From the NCBI GenBank assembly GCA_964036315.1, contig OZ038517.1, forward strand, positions 22,852,083 through 22,916,082: a stretch of 64,000 nucleotides of DNA. Reading direction: 5' to 3'. The notes beneath the pieces are model-generated. The model did not search any database. It worked only from the letters and a program-made list of their open reading frames with translations, and was not told where the DNA came from. The position numbers and the translations under genes are program-made. The stretch's first letter is position 1; the number at the start of each line of letters is the position of its first letter. This document shows, piece by piece, positions 1-12,023 of the stretch. This DNA is from Acanthosepion esculentum. Its lineage: Eukaryota; Mollusca; Cephalopoda; Sepiida; Sepiidae.

Positions 1-539
1 CTAGTCAAAAATTTGTCTTTCTTTGCCTAATTTTACAGTAAGTCATGTAGATATCATTGCTTTTTTTAGTGTCTTTGATCAACATAAGAAATATTTAAAT
101 TTATTGATTATTAAAGTAAAATTAAATAAAATTTATTGGATAAAACTAGAATCTGTAGTGATATTTTTTGCCTTAATCAGCAGATCAAAAGAAATTGTCT
201 CCAGGGTTACAACTAAAAAAAAAAAGTATTAGAAACACTTCTTTAACATATAACCTCCTGGTGTCAGTTTAAACTTATGCCTCCTCTGATACATCTAAAC
301 TATAATTGTTAAAGTAAGCTAATATTCTTCCTTTATAAAGGGCAATAACTTAAAATACTTCTGAGTTACTTCCCCTGTCTGGAATATGAGCGTGGTACTC
401 TGAATTAAACATGGTGGCAAGATGACACGCACGTGGAAATCATTGTTTCAATCCATGCAATCCTTGCTGTTCTCAGACAGTGAATGAATAAAAGTTGTTT
501 ATTTATGTATTAAATTACACTTGTCTTTTATTTTCATTG

Positions 540-893
540 GTTTTTGTTCATTTCAACAGCCTGGGATATAACTGTAATTTTGGAGAGTGAAAATTTCACT
601 AAGATATATTGGAAATTTTTCAGGTTTTTATCTGAAATCAAGAAAAAACAAACTTTAAGCAAAATGGTCACAAGATAGGGAAAAATAAGACGTCAGTTTA
701 ATCCATATCCTCTTGGTATCAGTTTAAAATGACACCCCTTTGTTTTTTCTATATATATATATATTCAACCATATAGCTAAGTTATAATTATTGACTATAA
801 TTTAGAACAAAAATTTCACTGAAATATGTTGGAAAATTAAAAAAAAAGTTTTCATGTCAAACCAAGAAAATACATATTTTAAGCAATATGGTC
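540..893. repeat. Divergent tandem duplication, ~225-bp period
   Basis: The stretch at about 575-668 (TTTCACTAAGATATATTGGA to AAGCAAAATGGTCA) recurs at about 795-893 with substitutions. The motif GTCAGTTTAAACT recurs near 263, 695 and 1450. The first 540 bases are AT-rich with nothing recognised. The second repeat ends exactly where the MITE at 893 begins. Confidence 0.55.
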
Positions 894-1046
894 AGTGTAA
901 CCCGGATATAAGAGAAACCCGGATATAAGATATATTTTATCTGGTCCCAAATTAGAGCCATACTTACCTAAACAAAATAGACCAAACCCGGATATAAGAT
1001 ACTTCTTATCCAGTCCCGACAACTCTCTGATATCCGGGTTACACTG
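893..1046. mobile_element. MITE with 20-bp terminal inverted repeats (pogo/Tigger-like ends)
   Basis: A 154-bp element begins CAGTGTAACCCGGATATAAG and ends with the inverse of CAGTGTAACCCGGATATCAG, one mismatch in 20. An extra internal copy of ACCCGGATATAAGATA follows each half. The CAG...CTG ends resemble pogo/Tigger transposons. No transposase is encoded. A clean TA target duplication is not evident on the left. Confidence 0.75.
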
Positions 1047-1059
1047 TAATATATGGAAA

Positions 1060-1450
1060 AAAATAGGTGTGTAGTAGCTATGAAATAATAATAACTCCCT
1101 CTATGCAATCCCTTCAAAATTCGGTGAGCTGAGAGAAAAGATGCAAAGAAATATGTGAGCCTATGTGAAATTTGATTATGAGGAACTGAAACGAAACCTT
1201 TCACATAACTTCAGACACTCTTCTCCTATTTATTTAAAGTTTCTGCTCATTTTATATCAAAAGGAATTTTGCATAGGCTACTTTTTCTTTCTCAGCTCAC
1301 CGGCCAATCTCTGTGAAGTCAAGGTTTTCATTGGTCCAAAGAAAATTTCACATAGGCTCACAAATTTCTTTCCATCTTTTTCTTCAGTTTGCCCCAAATT
1401 TAAGAGAGTGGGTAAAGGGAGTTAATATTATTTCATACTCTCTACAGGTG
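1060..1450. mobile_element. Foldback-like element with ~110-bp inverted repeats
   Basis: The segment 1062-1172 is the approximate inverse of 1345-1448. The best part is GTGAGCCTATGTGAAATTT on the left against its inverse on the right. The outer part pairs the left TATGAAATAATAATAACTCC with its inverse at 1415-1435. A 170-bp unique centre separates the arms. No coding capacity is seen. Confidence 0.7.
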
Positions 1451-2698
1451 TCAGTTTAAACTAATGCCAGGATCATATGTGCCAAATCATTACAAGATTA
1501 CTTACTTGAAATACACTATAAATACTGACTGAATAATAGTTATACTGTCAATTTGAGCAAACCTTTTGGCATTAAATCAACACATGGAAGCAGTGTGGGA
1601 GAATCCTTTCATATAAGCTAATTTTATCATCAAAATCTGTGACAGAAAAACTGGAAAAAATTCTAATATAAAAATTATATAGTGTTAACTGTCCACTTCT
1701 TTAACAAATATGGCTTCCCCTCTATAAGTTCCCATCTTCCACAGTGAAGCCGATATAACAAGGTGGTCAAATATGATTGTTCAATTACACAAATTATGCC
1801 ACCCTCCCACACACTTGCTTCACCTAGTAGATATTACTATAAACACACAATTTTGGAGAGGACAAGAAAGTTTAGACAAGCAGAACAAGAGATATTTATG
1901 AAAAGTGACAGTATGAAAGTTTACCTGTTAATAATAATTAAAAAAATTGTTATAATTTATATTAGAAAATTTTAATAGAAATGATTGAATTTCTTTTTTT
2001 TTAATTTATGAAAATTAACTATAAGCTTTTTATAACGTTTTTAATAAATTTTTTTTAAATAAAGGAAGTTTTTCTTTTGAGAAGTTTATATTCCAAACAA
2101 ATGAGACAGAATTTATGAAAATGGTGGAAGGCGGCAACAGGAGCAGCAATCCAATATTTACCATAAAGTCCTGACTGTTTTCTCATTTTGTGAAATATAC
2201 ATGCAGTTGTCTCCCCTTATCACTGGTTTCAGTTACTTACAGTTTAAGCTAGAGATAAACAGCTTTTACTTAATGATGGTCCCAAAACAAAAGAATTGTG
2301 ATGCTCATAATTCAAATACACCTATTTACATTATTTACATGTAGACTACTGTTCTCATCATGTTTCGGCTATTCTGTCATTTGGCCATCATTAGGTATTT
2401 TTTGATTCAGGTAATTTCAAACTGAACACTTTATTTAATCTACAGGGTGTAGATTGTTGTTGTTCAGATGACCCTGTTGAGAGACATCCCATCTAGCTTT
2501 TATTTAGTACTGCTCAATTATTGCTCACCCTGTTTCCACTGCCTATCCTGGGGATTGAACTGGCAATTATGTCACCAAATTCATAAACCAGCACTTTAAT
2601 CCACTTGCTATTGCAAGAAATATTATCAAAATATACCCAAGAGAAACTTTCATTTTTTGTAAATATAGATATATAACTTCTTTATAAAAAAAAAATTG
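1451..2698. other. AT-rich flank; SINE fragment at about 2330-2600, otherwise nothing recognised
   Basis: Mostly unstructured AT-rich sequence. At 2340-2600, minus strand, there is a tRNA-derived SINE fragment: a B-box-like GTTCAATCCCC lies near 2550, with the same body as at 20880-21110 and 22800-22970. No coding frame longer than 75 codons is credible here. Confidence 0.4.
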
Positions 2699-3403
2699 TT
2701 TCAAACTTGGACTTTTGTACCTGAAAAACAAACAAAAAAAATAAAACAAAAACAGAGTGTCAAAACGACAGGTTCTTCCCTTCACACTGCTATTATTTTA
2801 ACTACCTTCAAACCTCGGCAATATTCGTTTTAAAAACCAATGGATAACATATGATGAAAGTGAATTTATACCTTTTGTTCTTGAGAATTTACAACAAAAA
2901 TATTAAACACTATTAGAGTGTTTATTTACAAGATTAATTTTATATTTACAACATTCTAAAAACTAATACAATTAAAACTAATGCAATGCAATATTTATCA
3001 ATTACCAATTTATAAGGAAATAAATAAGAAAACAAATTTCCATTCATAAATTTATAAGCATTTACCAAATTATTAAAATATGTGAGCCAACTATAAGGAA
3101 ATTTTTATTACTTATCATTTTATAAAGATCAAATCAATTGGCAATTTACCATCCATTTCAACAAATAATAGTATAGATAATCTAATAAATAAATGTTTAG
3201 TATTTTTGTTGTCAATTCTCAAGAACAAAGAAAACAAATAAATTCACTTCCATATATTTAGGTTTTATTAAAATTCTAATCATTACTTTTTAAAATAAGA
3301 AACATTGCCAGGGAATGAAGTCAATTAAAATAATAGTGGTGTCAAGGGAAAAAAAAACATATTTTGACACATTTTTTTGCAGACATGAAGGTCCAAGTTT
3401 GCT
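2699..3403. mobile_element. Long-TIR foldback element, copy 1 (~705 bp)
   Basis: Left and right arms of roughly 200 bp are inverse copies. Landmarks on the left are CAAACTTGGAC, GTGTCAAAAC, GAAAGTGAATTTATA and TTCTTGAGAATTTACAACAA. Their inverses appear in mirrored order on the right (TTGTTGTCAATTCTCAAGAA, AAATTCACTTCCATATAT, TTTTGACAC, GTCCAAGTTTG). An AT-rich centre without a usable frame separates them. A second copy, same orientation, is at 16954-17606. Confidence 0.8.
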
Positions 3404-4056
3404 AAAAATTGAATTCTGCAGTTGCTAAGCTCTACAAGCACAAATCTATTATATCTATCATATAACTCATTACAGTATATTTTTGTAACTGAGTGAATTT
3501 TTTGTTCTATATCTTATTTGTTCTAATTGCTTTCATAACAGATTCAATCTTACTTCAGAATATTACGACTAGGCAATAATTTTTTAACCACCTTTTAGCT
3601 TTTCTATTAGTATCCTGAATTTATCTCTTCACCCATCTTCTGCTAACAGCAATCCAGAACGCTCCCTAATCCTAAGTATGACTGTTAATATAGACTAGCA
3701 CCTGGATATAGCCTATTTCCGGTTTTGTTGCCACTTGCTCCCCAAAAACACCTCATCCATCCTTTTAATTGTACATTACTTTTCGGTCAATGGGGATGAC
3801 ATTTAGAAGACCAAACCTCCAAAGGAATGATCTGCTGATACATCAAACAAAAATAAAACCATCTTTTCCACATAGGTGCCCATAGTATCATATAAGAAAG
3901 AATATATTATATAGAGAGTTTGGTAAAAGGTCCACTTCATAAAAGTGATTGTTTGAAAACTGTCTTCACTGAAACCAGTAAATTGAATCTTTATTTCATT
4001 GAATAGTTCACTTACGAAAATTCCAGATGAAGAAAATTAAAGGGAGATAACTATTA
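3404..4056. other. No recognised feature
   Basis: AT-rich sequence with scattered short open frames and no repeat copy that I could match elsewhere in the window. Confidence 0.4.
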
Positions 4057-4133
4057 TTATGTTGGTGCAAAAATAATGTTTTTTGACGTTCAACTTCATG
4101 TGAGAAAACGACATTATTTTTGCACCAACCTAA
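4057..4133. mobile_element. Short mariner MITE, MADE1-like palindrome (77 bp)
   Basis: Begins TTATGTTGGTGCAAAAATAA and ends with the inverse of TTAGGTTGGTGCAAAAATAA, flanked by TA on both sides. The ends and overall length closely resemble the 80-bp human MADE1 element and Hsmar1-type mariner ends (established family knowledge). It encodes no protein. The inner halves are only partly complementary. Confidence 0.8.
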
Positions 4134-4779
4134 TACATCTGAATGGTGCTTTTTCTTAAACTATGTATCGTTTAAAAATTGCACTTATTAATTTGACTGT
4201 TATTTATTTACAATAATGAATGAATGACAACAAGTCAGATTATTTAATGTCGAAATTAGTTAATCAAAATCACCCTCTTTTTTTCCGGGCAACAAAAGTA
4301 AAATATAAATAAAGTACATTTAAAGTACAAATATTAGAATAAATAAAAAAGTACTATCAATTAATACAGAAGACTTTTTAAAACATTTAATTCATTTACA
4401 TTCCTATGATTAAAACCAAAATGTTAAGTAACATTATTACAAGATGGAAAATTTCACTGATGAAATTATGGAGAAAAAACAGGTTCCTTATAAATAGTTT
4501 TAAATGAGAAATGATTTTAATATTCCGATATAAGTTATCTCCCTTTATTTTAATATTCAGATATAAGTTATCTCCCTTTAATTTTCTAAGACTTGATTTT
4601 TGGGCGAATGAACCAGTCAACAGAATGAAGATTCAATTTAAAGATTTCAGTGAAAAGAGTTTTCAGACTAATGACATTCGTTTTTATGATTGTCTCCCTT
4701 TGGTATTACATGCAGTTATCTCCTATAATTGAGAATTATACCTCAAATTCTGTTGTCACAAGTAGTCTCCCATTTTTCT

Positions 4780-5010
4780 TTATGATCATGACTTTTCTTC
4801 TATGTGCAGTGTCCTTTCAGGACGTGTGCGATCATGAATCTCCACAACTTCCTTACATTTGTAACTCTTAGCAATGTTTGTCTTTTTTACTATCTCTCCT
4901 AATCCCTGTCCTGCACCCATTTACACAAGCTCATTAGCCAAACTATTTGCTGCTTTCCTCTCTCTTGTTTTTAATGTTCTGTGAGTGTCCACCAAACGGC
5001 CGTTCACATC
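4780..5010 (-). mobile_element. LINE fragment (same family as 27930-28640)
   Basis: The stretch containing GATCATGAATCTCCACAACT, TTACATTTGTAACTCTTAGC and TCTGTGAGTGTCC recurs with substitutions at 27980-28140 and partly at 60040-60080. In those copies it is upstream, on the plus strand, of reverse-complement LINE coding remnants. No readable protein remains in this copy. Confidence 0.5.
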
Positions 5011-5239
5011 ATCGTCCCCATCAAATGAGTTCTCTCATTTGTCAATCCTTCCCCCATACTATAGTAACCTTAACACCCCACGCAATATGTGCGCAAGACT
5101 GGATGGGTGTAGTGTAGCAATGAAACCCCTGGGTCAATCCTGGCCAACAGAAACCAATAATGTAACCGTTGTTTCATTCCTAAACAGCAGTAACTAATAA
5201 TGTAACCCCCGAGTTGGTCTTCAAGTTCCTTCAGAATGC

Positions 5240-5860
5240 TGTGGTTTCCATTAAGCTGATGATTTACTTGTTAGAGCATGACTTGTTTTGATGTTGGTAT
5301 TGTGATGGTGGCACAGTTCTATTCGATTTAGCTGGCATTTGTCTGTTCACGACCATTCACTCCTCTGCCACATTGTGTTTTTGATCTCAAAGAGTGAGAT
5401 GATCACTGAGGAAGCAAACTCGAAGTGAAGATGGTTAGGAGCTACACAAAAAAAAACAAGAATCCTTTAGAATAAAGAATCAACACGGGTTAAAAAATGT
5501 AACAACGATTTGGTTTATATATGATTTGTTGTATACAGCAGTTTTAACCCTTCCCACTTATAATCAAATGACACCGGGACCCCCTTCGGAGTCTGCAGCT
5601 TAATTAGTAACTTAAATTCTCAGTTCTGGTCTTCATGCCCAACATAAGGTCTTGATCAAGAGTTCTCGGCAAACAATACAAATTCCACTAGCGGTAGTGT
5701 GAGGACTGTCTGTGTGTGTCTCTATGTCTCTGTTCTGTTGTTGAGTCCAAAATCTCCAGCTTATATGAAGTCTTGCATCTGGCAGGAGTGGGGGTTTAGG
5801 TTTGGTCGTCTTCTACCCTAAGTATCAACCTTTTCTAAATTTCCATATATAAAAATATAT
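5240..5860 (-). repeat. Unclassified ~550-bp dispersed repeat, inverse copy of 22190-22750
   Basis: The segment is the reverse complement of 22190-22750: shared landmarks include ATGAAGACCAGAAC, ATAAGCTGGAG, AGTGTCATTTGATTATAA, ACTGCTGTATACAA and TTCTTTATTC. A CATATAAGCTGG stretch resembles a TATA element, so a solo LTR is possible, but I cannot define ends or a target duplication. Confidence 0.55.
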
Positions 5861-5869
5861 TTACTCAAG

Positions 5870-6440
5870 TGATTTTCCAAATTTAGTGTTTTCCAGCCCC
5901 CTTTTAAGAGTGGCCAGAGGAATCAAGCTACCTCTTAACTCCGACTCCCTTCATGTTTCATCATGCACCATCACTCCATATAAGCTCTTTCTCGCTTTCG
6001 TTCCCTTTCTTCTTCCATTTTCTCAGCAGCCAACTTCAGCCTACTCAAGAATTATCATTTCAAATCTCCTTAAAACAAGTGTATCTTTTCTCTTTTTTCA
6101 TGATCAGAGACCACACAGCCTTCTTGTCTATGGTCACTTCAACATAGTAATTAATTTTTCCTTACTACTTGTATCCAAAGGAATCCAAATTAATGTTTGG
6201 ATATAAAATTTTCTCTGAACATACGTCACCAAAATTATAATGATGAATGCATCTAGTCATTATATCTCTGTAAGGGTACTTTTTCTTCTGGGTGGCAAAT
6301 TCAAAACAGATGTTTTTTTTCTTTGTCCAGAGGAATCTTGAATGTTACTTATTTCTTCAACTGCCCTGTTTTTTTATCAACAACATACTGTGTTTGTTTT
6401 GTCTGGTATTCGCATGTCTACTTGACTGAGAAAAACACTG
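5870..6440. other. No recognised feature
   Basis: Pyrimidine-leaning sequence with a 106-codon plus-strand frame at 5886-6206 that resembles nothing I know and has no conserved-looking composition. It is treated as chance. Confidence 0.35.
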
Positions 6441-6449
6441 GTGTTATAT

Positions 6450-8260
6450 AGCTATCTCAGTCCCAGACCCATGCTGACTATTGGCTAATACCTGCCTAGT
6501 ATCGTTCATATGCAAATAGCCAGCACCACCTACTCTAAGTAGAAGGTCTTTTCTCAACAGCCTATTGTGCAAGAGGATGCAGCTTTTGGTGCTTATAGCA
6601 CTACATACAACCAACTCTGAGTCTTTTCTTGGGATGACCTGATTCTCTGTTACACTCCCCCTGATCTTCTGATTACAGCACCAACATGCAGGGGGGTGGG
6701 TGTTTCTTTCTGGTGCTCCTTCGCAGGGGAGGTAGTTCATTCTCATTGTTAACATTACATGTGAGTGGTACTTCATCCTCAGTGTTGTCGCTAATCATCT
6801 CCACTGCAGCAGGAGGCGCAGTGAAAATCCGGGAATCTATTTCCAACTCCCCATTGCTCATGAATGACTCATCGGTGTCGCTTGCGGAAGATCATTGGTC
6901 CCATGCAGGTCAGAGGTCTTTAACATGATGCGGCATGCCATCAATGAGGACAGATTGTGGATTAATGATCCCAGTGCCCTATCCAGTTGTAAATTTGGAG
7001 GTACATCTTTTCTGGGGTGGTCTCACCCACACCATGTTCCCAACTTTATAGGTTTTGTGCACTGTCCATGGTGACAGCATCAATACCCTTGAGCCTAACC
7101 TCATAAGTATGAATTGCATTAGCTGGTGCAGTTGGGATCAATGTGTGATCTTTTGGCATTGCATTATACCAGTAAACAGCTTCTATTATCCCCGTTTCCG
7201 GATGGCACATGCACACACCAAAAGTGCAGCTTGCTGCCTCATTCCTCCACGAAAACCTTGAATAACCTCTGAGTGAATGCAGTATCGTTGTGAGTAAGGA
7301 TTTCATATGGCAGACCTCTTTCACAAAATATTAACTCCAACTACCAAATAACACTCTCAGAATCTTGTTGTGCTAGGGGTCACCACACAGAACTGTGTTG
7401 GTTCACACTCAATCAAGGTTAGGTAATGACTGCAGCTATAATGTGTGATATCAGTCCCCAGTCTGGACTACATACTGCAAACCCCTGGTCTTCCATTTGG
7501 CCAGTGCACTGGTGGCGGATCTATGGACTGACATTCAGGACACTTCTGAATTACCATCTTGACAGTTTTGCTCGGTACGGAGGGATCAACTCACCTGACA
7601 AAGTAAGTAGTGCACTTAACACCAGGGTGACTGCTACGCAGATGTATTTGCATTATTTCCAATGTTCCCAACTCTTCTATGGCGGCACCACATGCTGCGA
7701 GGAGAGGTTTGGTGTCCTTCTTTAACAAATCTAACCACCTCTGTGGAAGTCTGGTAAGTCCGTCAGCCTTATTTTGGTTGGACTTTGCCAGCCTCACATC
7801 CAAGTTGAGGTCATACTCCGCAATTAGCGACGGAAGGATCCACAGACATCTCCGTATGAGCATCTCACATGCTGCCTTTGTTTTCAGGCGCGCCTTTCCG
7901 GTTAGGGTGTGGTTAATCCAGCAGTACATACATGCAGAATCAGTGACCAGATGCAACATTATCACATTCCATTGAAGGACCAAGTTTATGCCCTTTGTTG
8001 TTGCATCAAGCTCAGCTAAGTTAATATGTTGAGCGTCACCATCATGACGAAGCCAGCATGCGTCCTCCACAATGTCTCCATTCACTTCCAGTGCTACCCC
8101 AGTGGCCAGATAACTTGCATCCACCCACACTGTCATTTCCTGGTTGCCCACACACCAGCCTCCTCTTGCAGGGTCTTCTTGACACACTCTTGTCACCATG
8201 CACTTCAGGGGAGCATTGGAGGTTTTGTCATCCCAACCTTTGGTTACTGCAGTGGCCCAT
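6450..8260 (-). pseudogene. LTR-retrotransposon (Gypsy-type) pol remnant: RNase H, integrase, C-terminal tail
   Basis: Minus-strand remnants in order. First RNase H at 8199-7591: a WVDASYLATGVAL start, an AELDATTKGINL acidic site, HLVTDSACMYCWI and NKADGLTRLPQRWL. Then an integrase zinc-finger-like HLRSSHPGVK, followed near 7530-7490 by CPECQSIDPPPVHW. A GMPHHVKDL block lies near 6930 and a terminal PLRRSTRKKHPP near 6710. Frames are broken by stops and shifts, so it is dead. Gag, protease and most of the reverse transcriptase are absent and no LTRs were found. Assignment to Gypsy-type rests on the order RNase H then integrase and on the motifs. Confidence 0.8.
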
Positions 8261-8480
8261 CACTTTAAGAATGCCATGGCTGCCTGAAGCCAATCCTTTC
8301 ACCTTTCATTCCTATCTGCTCTTGCTCCAAATCTTCTGTAACCCCCTTGCCTTGATTGATCCACTGTCTTTCTCTTTCTCCACATCCTCTCCTTTACCAC
8401 TCCTATCTGCTCTTCCTCCAACCCTTCTATAACCCCTTGCATGATAGTGGCCTCCAGCCTTGCTTGGGGTGATACGCTTA
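8240..8480 (+). mobile_element. LINE 3' tail, family with GCTTGGGGTGA end
   Basis: Plus-strand copy ending GCCTTGCTTGGGGTGATACG followed by an A-rich tail. The same terminus occurs at 47850-47870 and, inverted, at 10105, 41110 and 41820. Only 3' untranslated sequence is present; there is an internal duplication of the TCCTATCTGCTCTTCCTCCA region. Confidence 0.6.
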
Positions 8481-8545
8481 AAAAAAAAGAAAAGAAAAAA
8501 GGTGACCTACAAGTGTTTTGCATCACAACACATGATAATAGTTGG

Positions 8546-8860
8546 AATATCTAGGTATTGAACAGGACCCAAAGAGTGTGAGTTCAATACCCGGTTAAGG
8601 CAGTGGAGAACTTGGAGAGGAGAATTAACAGTAGATAACTGATAACTAACATCCATTAAACATGGCACGTGGAACTAGAACAGTCTACCCCAGTGAGCAA
8701 AATAAAGGGTTCAGTTCAACATTCCAACCACCTGAAGAAGGCCAGAGCATACAACGGCTGAAACATTGTAATAAATATGATGACAAAGATGAGGACAATA
8801 GTCCGAATAATGTAAATAGTGTATATAATACCTCATCTCAGAAATATAGACAGATAATGA
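8546..8860 (+). mobile_element. tRNA-derived SINE, family A (head truncated)
   Basis: Contains the B-box-like GAGTTCAATACCCGGTTAAG, then the family body GGCACGTGGAACTAGAACAG, CCACCTGAAGAAGGCC and ATGAGGACAATAGTCCGAAT, ending ACCTCATCTCAGAAATATAG. The A-box is missing at the 5' end. Other copies are at 43.7-46.1, 48.9, 50.0, 60.4 and 63.2 kb. The body can be read as open frame but is noncoding. Confidence 0.8.
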
Positions 8861-8899
8861 TTTGCATTTCTTTTTGAATTTTTCTCTCAACTTTTTAGC

Positions 8900-9560
8900 C
8901 TATCTTCCTACAATTATCATCCAGCTAGTAAACTCTCTCATCTTCCTTTTTGATATCTCGGTATCATATCAACTCGATAAGGAGCTGCAAGTGTTAAATT
9001 TTCCAAGCCCTTTTTCCTCATTATGCGCCCTAGAAATTTCAACTATTTCTTTCTGAGGCTTAATATAATCGTCCTTTTTTTTCCATTTTCTCTAAAAATT
9101 CTTTGTTCTTCACATATTCAGTGTATGGTATTCACAGCATCTTTCTGTAGAACTACATTTCTGTTGTCATGTGTCTCTTCATCTGTAAGGAGATGGACCC
9201 CCATACACTGCCATACAGGAAGACTGATATTATATAACAGTTTAGCTCTCTTTTGTTTCAATGAAATTTACTGTTTTCTTATACTTTGCTTAACTTATAG
9301 AAGGCATCTTTCACTATTCCTCTATGCCTTCGGATTCCAACGTCACATTTTCTGTCCTGCATTAAAACACTTCTGAGATATTTAAATTTTTGTACTTACT
9401 TGATTTTGGTATCTCCAATTCATAGTTCACATGTTAGACAATTCCTTTTGCTGACAACCATACATTCTGCTTTCTTACAATTGATGCTTATTCCTTTCTT
9501 CTTGCTTTCCTTTCTACCTTCTGTAGGAGTGATTAAAAAATTGCCATGTATTCTTGCAAA
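8900..9560 (-). mobile_element. LINE reverse-transcriptase C-terminal remnant
   Basis: The minus strand reads LKFLGRIMRKKGLENLTLAA near 9060-8990, upstream of which lie the remnants of the block MLRIS/FYRRML near 9150. This is the C-terminal part of an endonuclease/reverse-transcriptase type LINE common in molluscs. Stops and shifts interrupt it. The same region recurs at 28150-28640 and 61500-61870. Confidence 0.65.
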
Positions 9561-9589
9561 AGACAGTGGAATGATCTTACCTTCTCCAT

Positions 9590-10090
9590 GGTTTGAAATT
9601 CTCTTAGACTGGTTCCCACTAAAAGTCAGAAATCCCAGTATATTCTTTTATGCAACCCATAACTGGGGTAGAAGTAATGGATTTATGCCTTTCTAACAAG
9701 TGTGAAAATGAATGCAACAGACTAGCCCAAAATTTGAACTTGCTTTGCCAATTTCACTTTTAGTGCCAATATCTGTTACACTACCAACACAACCAAAATT
9801 TTAATTGGCATATTTTTAATTCTTTACTTTATTTGTGAATTGCTATGCATTTTGGGGAAAGAGAGTGGAATGGTTTCCTATTGCCTTCTCTACTGTTTGG
9901 AATTCAGTGTTTTCCTTCTCTTAAGCTGGTTGCCACCCAAGGTTAGATAGTTATGTCTATTCTGCTAGTTAACCCATTTCTGTTGAAGATAGAGAAGAGT
10001 TGGCTTCATGCCATTCCCAAGGGCATTAGTGTGAAAGTGAATGCAACAGACTAGCCTGGAATTTGAATTTTTCTCACCAACTCCATTATC
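9590..10090 (-). mobile_element. tRNA-derived SINE family B, two tandem fragments
   Basis: Two related segments (about 9590-9780 and 9840-10090) share TTAGACTGGTT(C/G)CC, CCCAT(A/T) and GAATGCAACAGACTAGCC. They match the family best seen at 26210-26660. The tRNA-like promoter part is degraded. Confidence 0.5.
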
Positions 10091-10094
10091 TTGT

Positions 10095-10260
10095 TTTTTT
10101 TGTTTTAACCCCAAGCAAGGCAATAATGCCACTAAGATGCAAAGGACTACTGGGAGTGAAAGAGAATGAAAAGACTTTAGAAGGAACTAGAAACACAATC
10201 CTAAAGAAGAAACAAGGGCTAACCTTTTACCCCTGTTAAAAAGACTGGACCAGATGATAG
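10095..10260 (-). mobile_element. LINE 3' tail (inverse of 8240-8480 type)
   Basis: Contains CCCCAAGCAAGGCAATAATG and CCACTAAGATG, the inverse of the family terminus seen at 47850, followed by the 3'-UTR-like stretch. Only the extreme end is present. Confidence 0.5.
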
Positions 10261-10680
10261 ATGAACGTATTTATTCCTACCTGCACAAAAATTAAATATG
10301 AACAATATTTAAGCACTTGTATATTGCGACATCTGTGTGTCAGCAACTTTCTTGCTTATTCTTAAGTGGTTGAACCAAACATTTATATTTAATATGAAGA
10401 CCTATGGACAAGTTAAATTAAAGTCCAACTGATTTTTTATCAAAGAAATAACCTGGAATTTAAAGTTTTGCTTGCTACAATAAAAAAAATTATATTGTTT
10501 TTACCTGGTGTCAGCACATTATTTGATACAAATTCAACAAGCCAATGTCCAAAGAATTAAGTTTAGTACTTAAATCATTCATATCCATTCTCCCATTTTT
10601 GGAATAGTGAGCTTTCTGCTACAAGTTGAAACGTAATGCAGGATATTTATTTTTAATAATTCATACCAATTTATTTTTCA
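10260..10680. other. No recognised feature
   Basis: AT-rich unique-looking sequence without a credible frame or a repeat match in the window. Confidence 0.4.
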
Positions 10681-11700
10681 TTTTAAATAGAATCCTCATT
10701 AATATTAGATTTTATTTATTTATTTATTTATTTTTAGAAAGCTATAATTATAAAACTTTTAATAATGGGTCATTTTTTTAATAGAAACCTAGAACAATGA
10801 ATGTTTTTGTTTTAAATAGAAACCTATAAAAATGTTTTTTTTTAATAGAAACCTAGAATGATGGAATTTTTTTTTAATATAATAATGGATGTTTTGTTTT
10901 TTTTTTATTTTAATAGAAACCTATAATAATGGACATTTTTTAATACAATGGATTTAAAAATATTAACCTATAATTCATAACATTATTTATTAAAAATATA
11001 AGCCTATTTAATATAGGATTTAAATTAATCATTTTTTTTTAAACCTATAATTCAGTGTTTTTTTTAGTTTTTTCTATTGAATTTTATTTTATTTTTAGAA
11101 CCCTACAATCCACACCGTTTCTTTTTTTTTTAAATACAAAGCTATAATTTATAATAGAATTTGTTTCAAATAGAAACCTATGATATTTTTTTTTTTTAGA
11201 AACCTAGAATTTATACATTTATTTTATTTTAATAATGGAATTATTTTTCTTTATGAATCCTATAATTCATACCAAGTAGAAACCTACTATTAATAATGAT
11301 TTTCTTTTAAAAAAGCATGTTTGATTATAAGAATTATTTTCTCTTTTTTTTTTTTTTCTTTTTTTTAGAAACCATACCATTTCATTTCATTTTTTTTTTT
11401 AGTAGAAACTTACTATATTAATAATGGATTTTCTTTTAAAAAGGAATGTATGATTATATTTTTTTAATTTTTAGAAACTGATAATTCATACCATATTTTT
11501 AAAGTAGAAACCTACCATATTAATAGATTTTCTTTTAAAAAAGCAATGTTTGATTATAAGAATTTTTTTTTTTTTTTAGAAACCATACCATTTCATACAA
11601 TTTTTTTTTAGTAGAAACTTACTATATTAATAATGGATTTTCTTTTAAAAAGGAATGTTTGATTATATTTTTTTAATTTTTAGAAACCGATAATCAATGG
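10680..11700. repeat. Degenerate T-rich tandem repeat (TTTTAGAAACCTATAATT core)
   Basis: About one kilobase in which the core AGAAACC(T)A(T)A recurs every 30-100 bases, separated by long T-runs. A larger unit (TAATGGATTTTCTTTTAAAA with GTTTGATTATA) is repeated three to four times between 11295 and 11690. Ends are gradual, which fits an old decayed satellite. Confidence 0.6.
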
Positions 11701-12023
11701 CTCATTATAAATGAGCATTGATAAGTTAAATATTTAAAATCTCTGGATAGGCTCAATTAATATTCATAAATTGTACAAGGATACATAACAGAATCTTTTG
11801 TAAAGAGAACTTATTTTCATTTCTCTTTTCTACCAAAATCAATAATTTAAATATAAAGCAGAAAATGTATTTTCCAATCAATTATAAATAATATTCATGA
11901 TAGAATCTCTAGACTTTACAAATAAGAAACATCACAGATTAAAGAAATAATTGGTTGTTATTTTTAGCAAGCAGCTCCAAAAATAATAAATATACAATAA
12001 AAGGTATGACTAGCTTCAATTTA

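Noticed and set aside
8662..8877. Conserved-looking '[11 protein letters not shown]' frame seen at many places (8.7, 44.0, 45.5, 45.9, 60.5 kb)
   Set aside because: It is the body of the family A tRNA-derived SINE; copies occur on both strands with shifts and share noncoding heads and tails.
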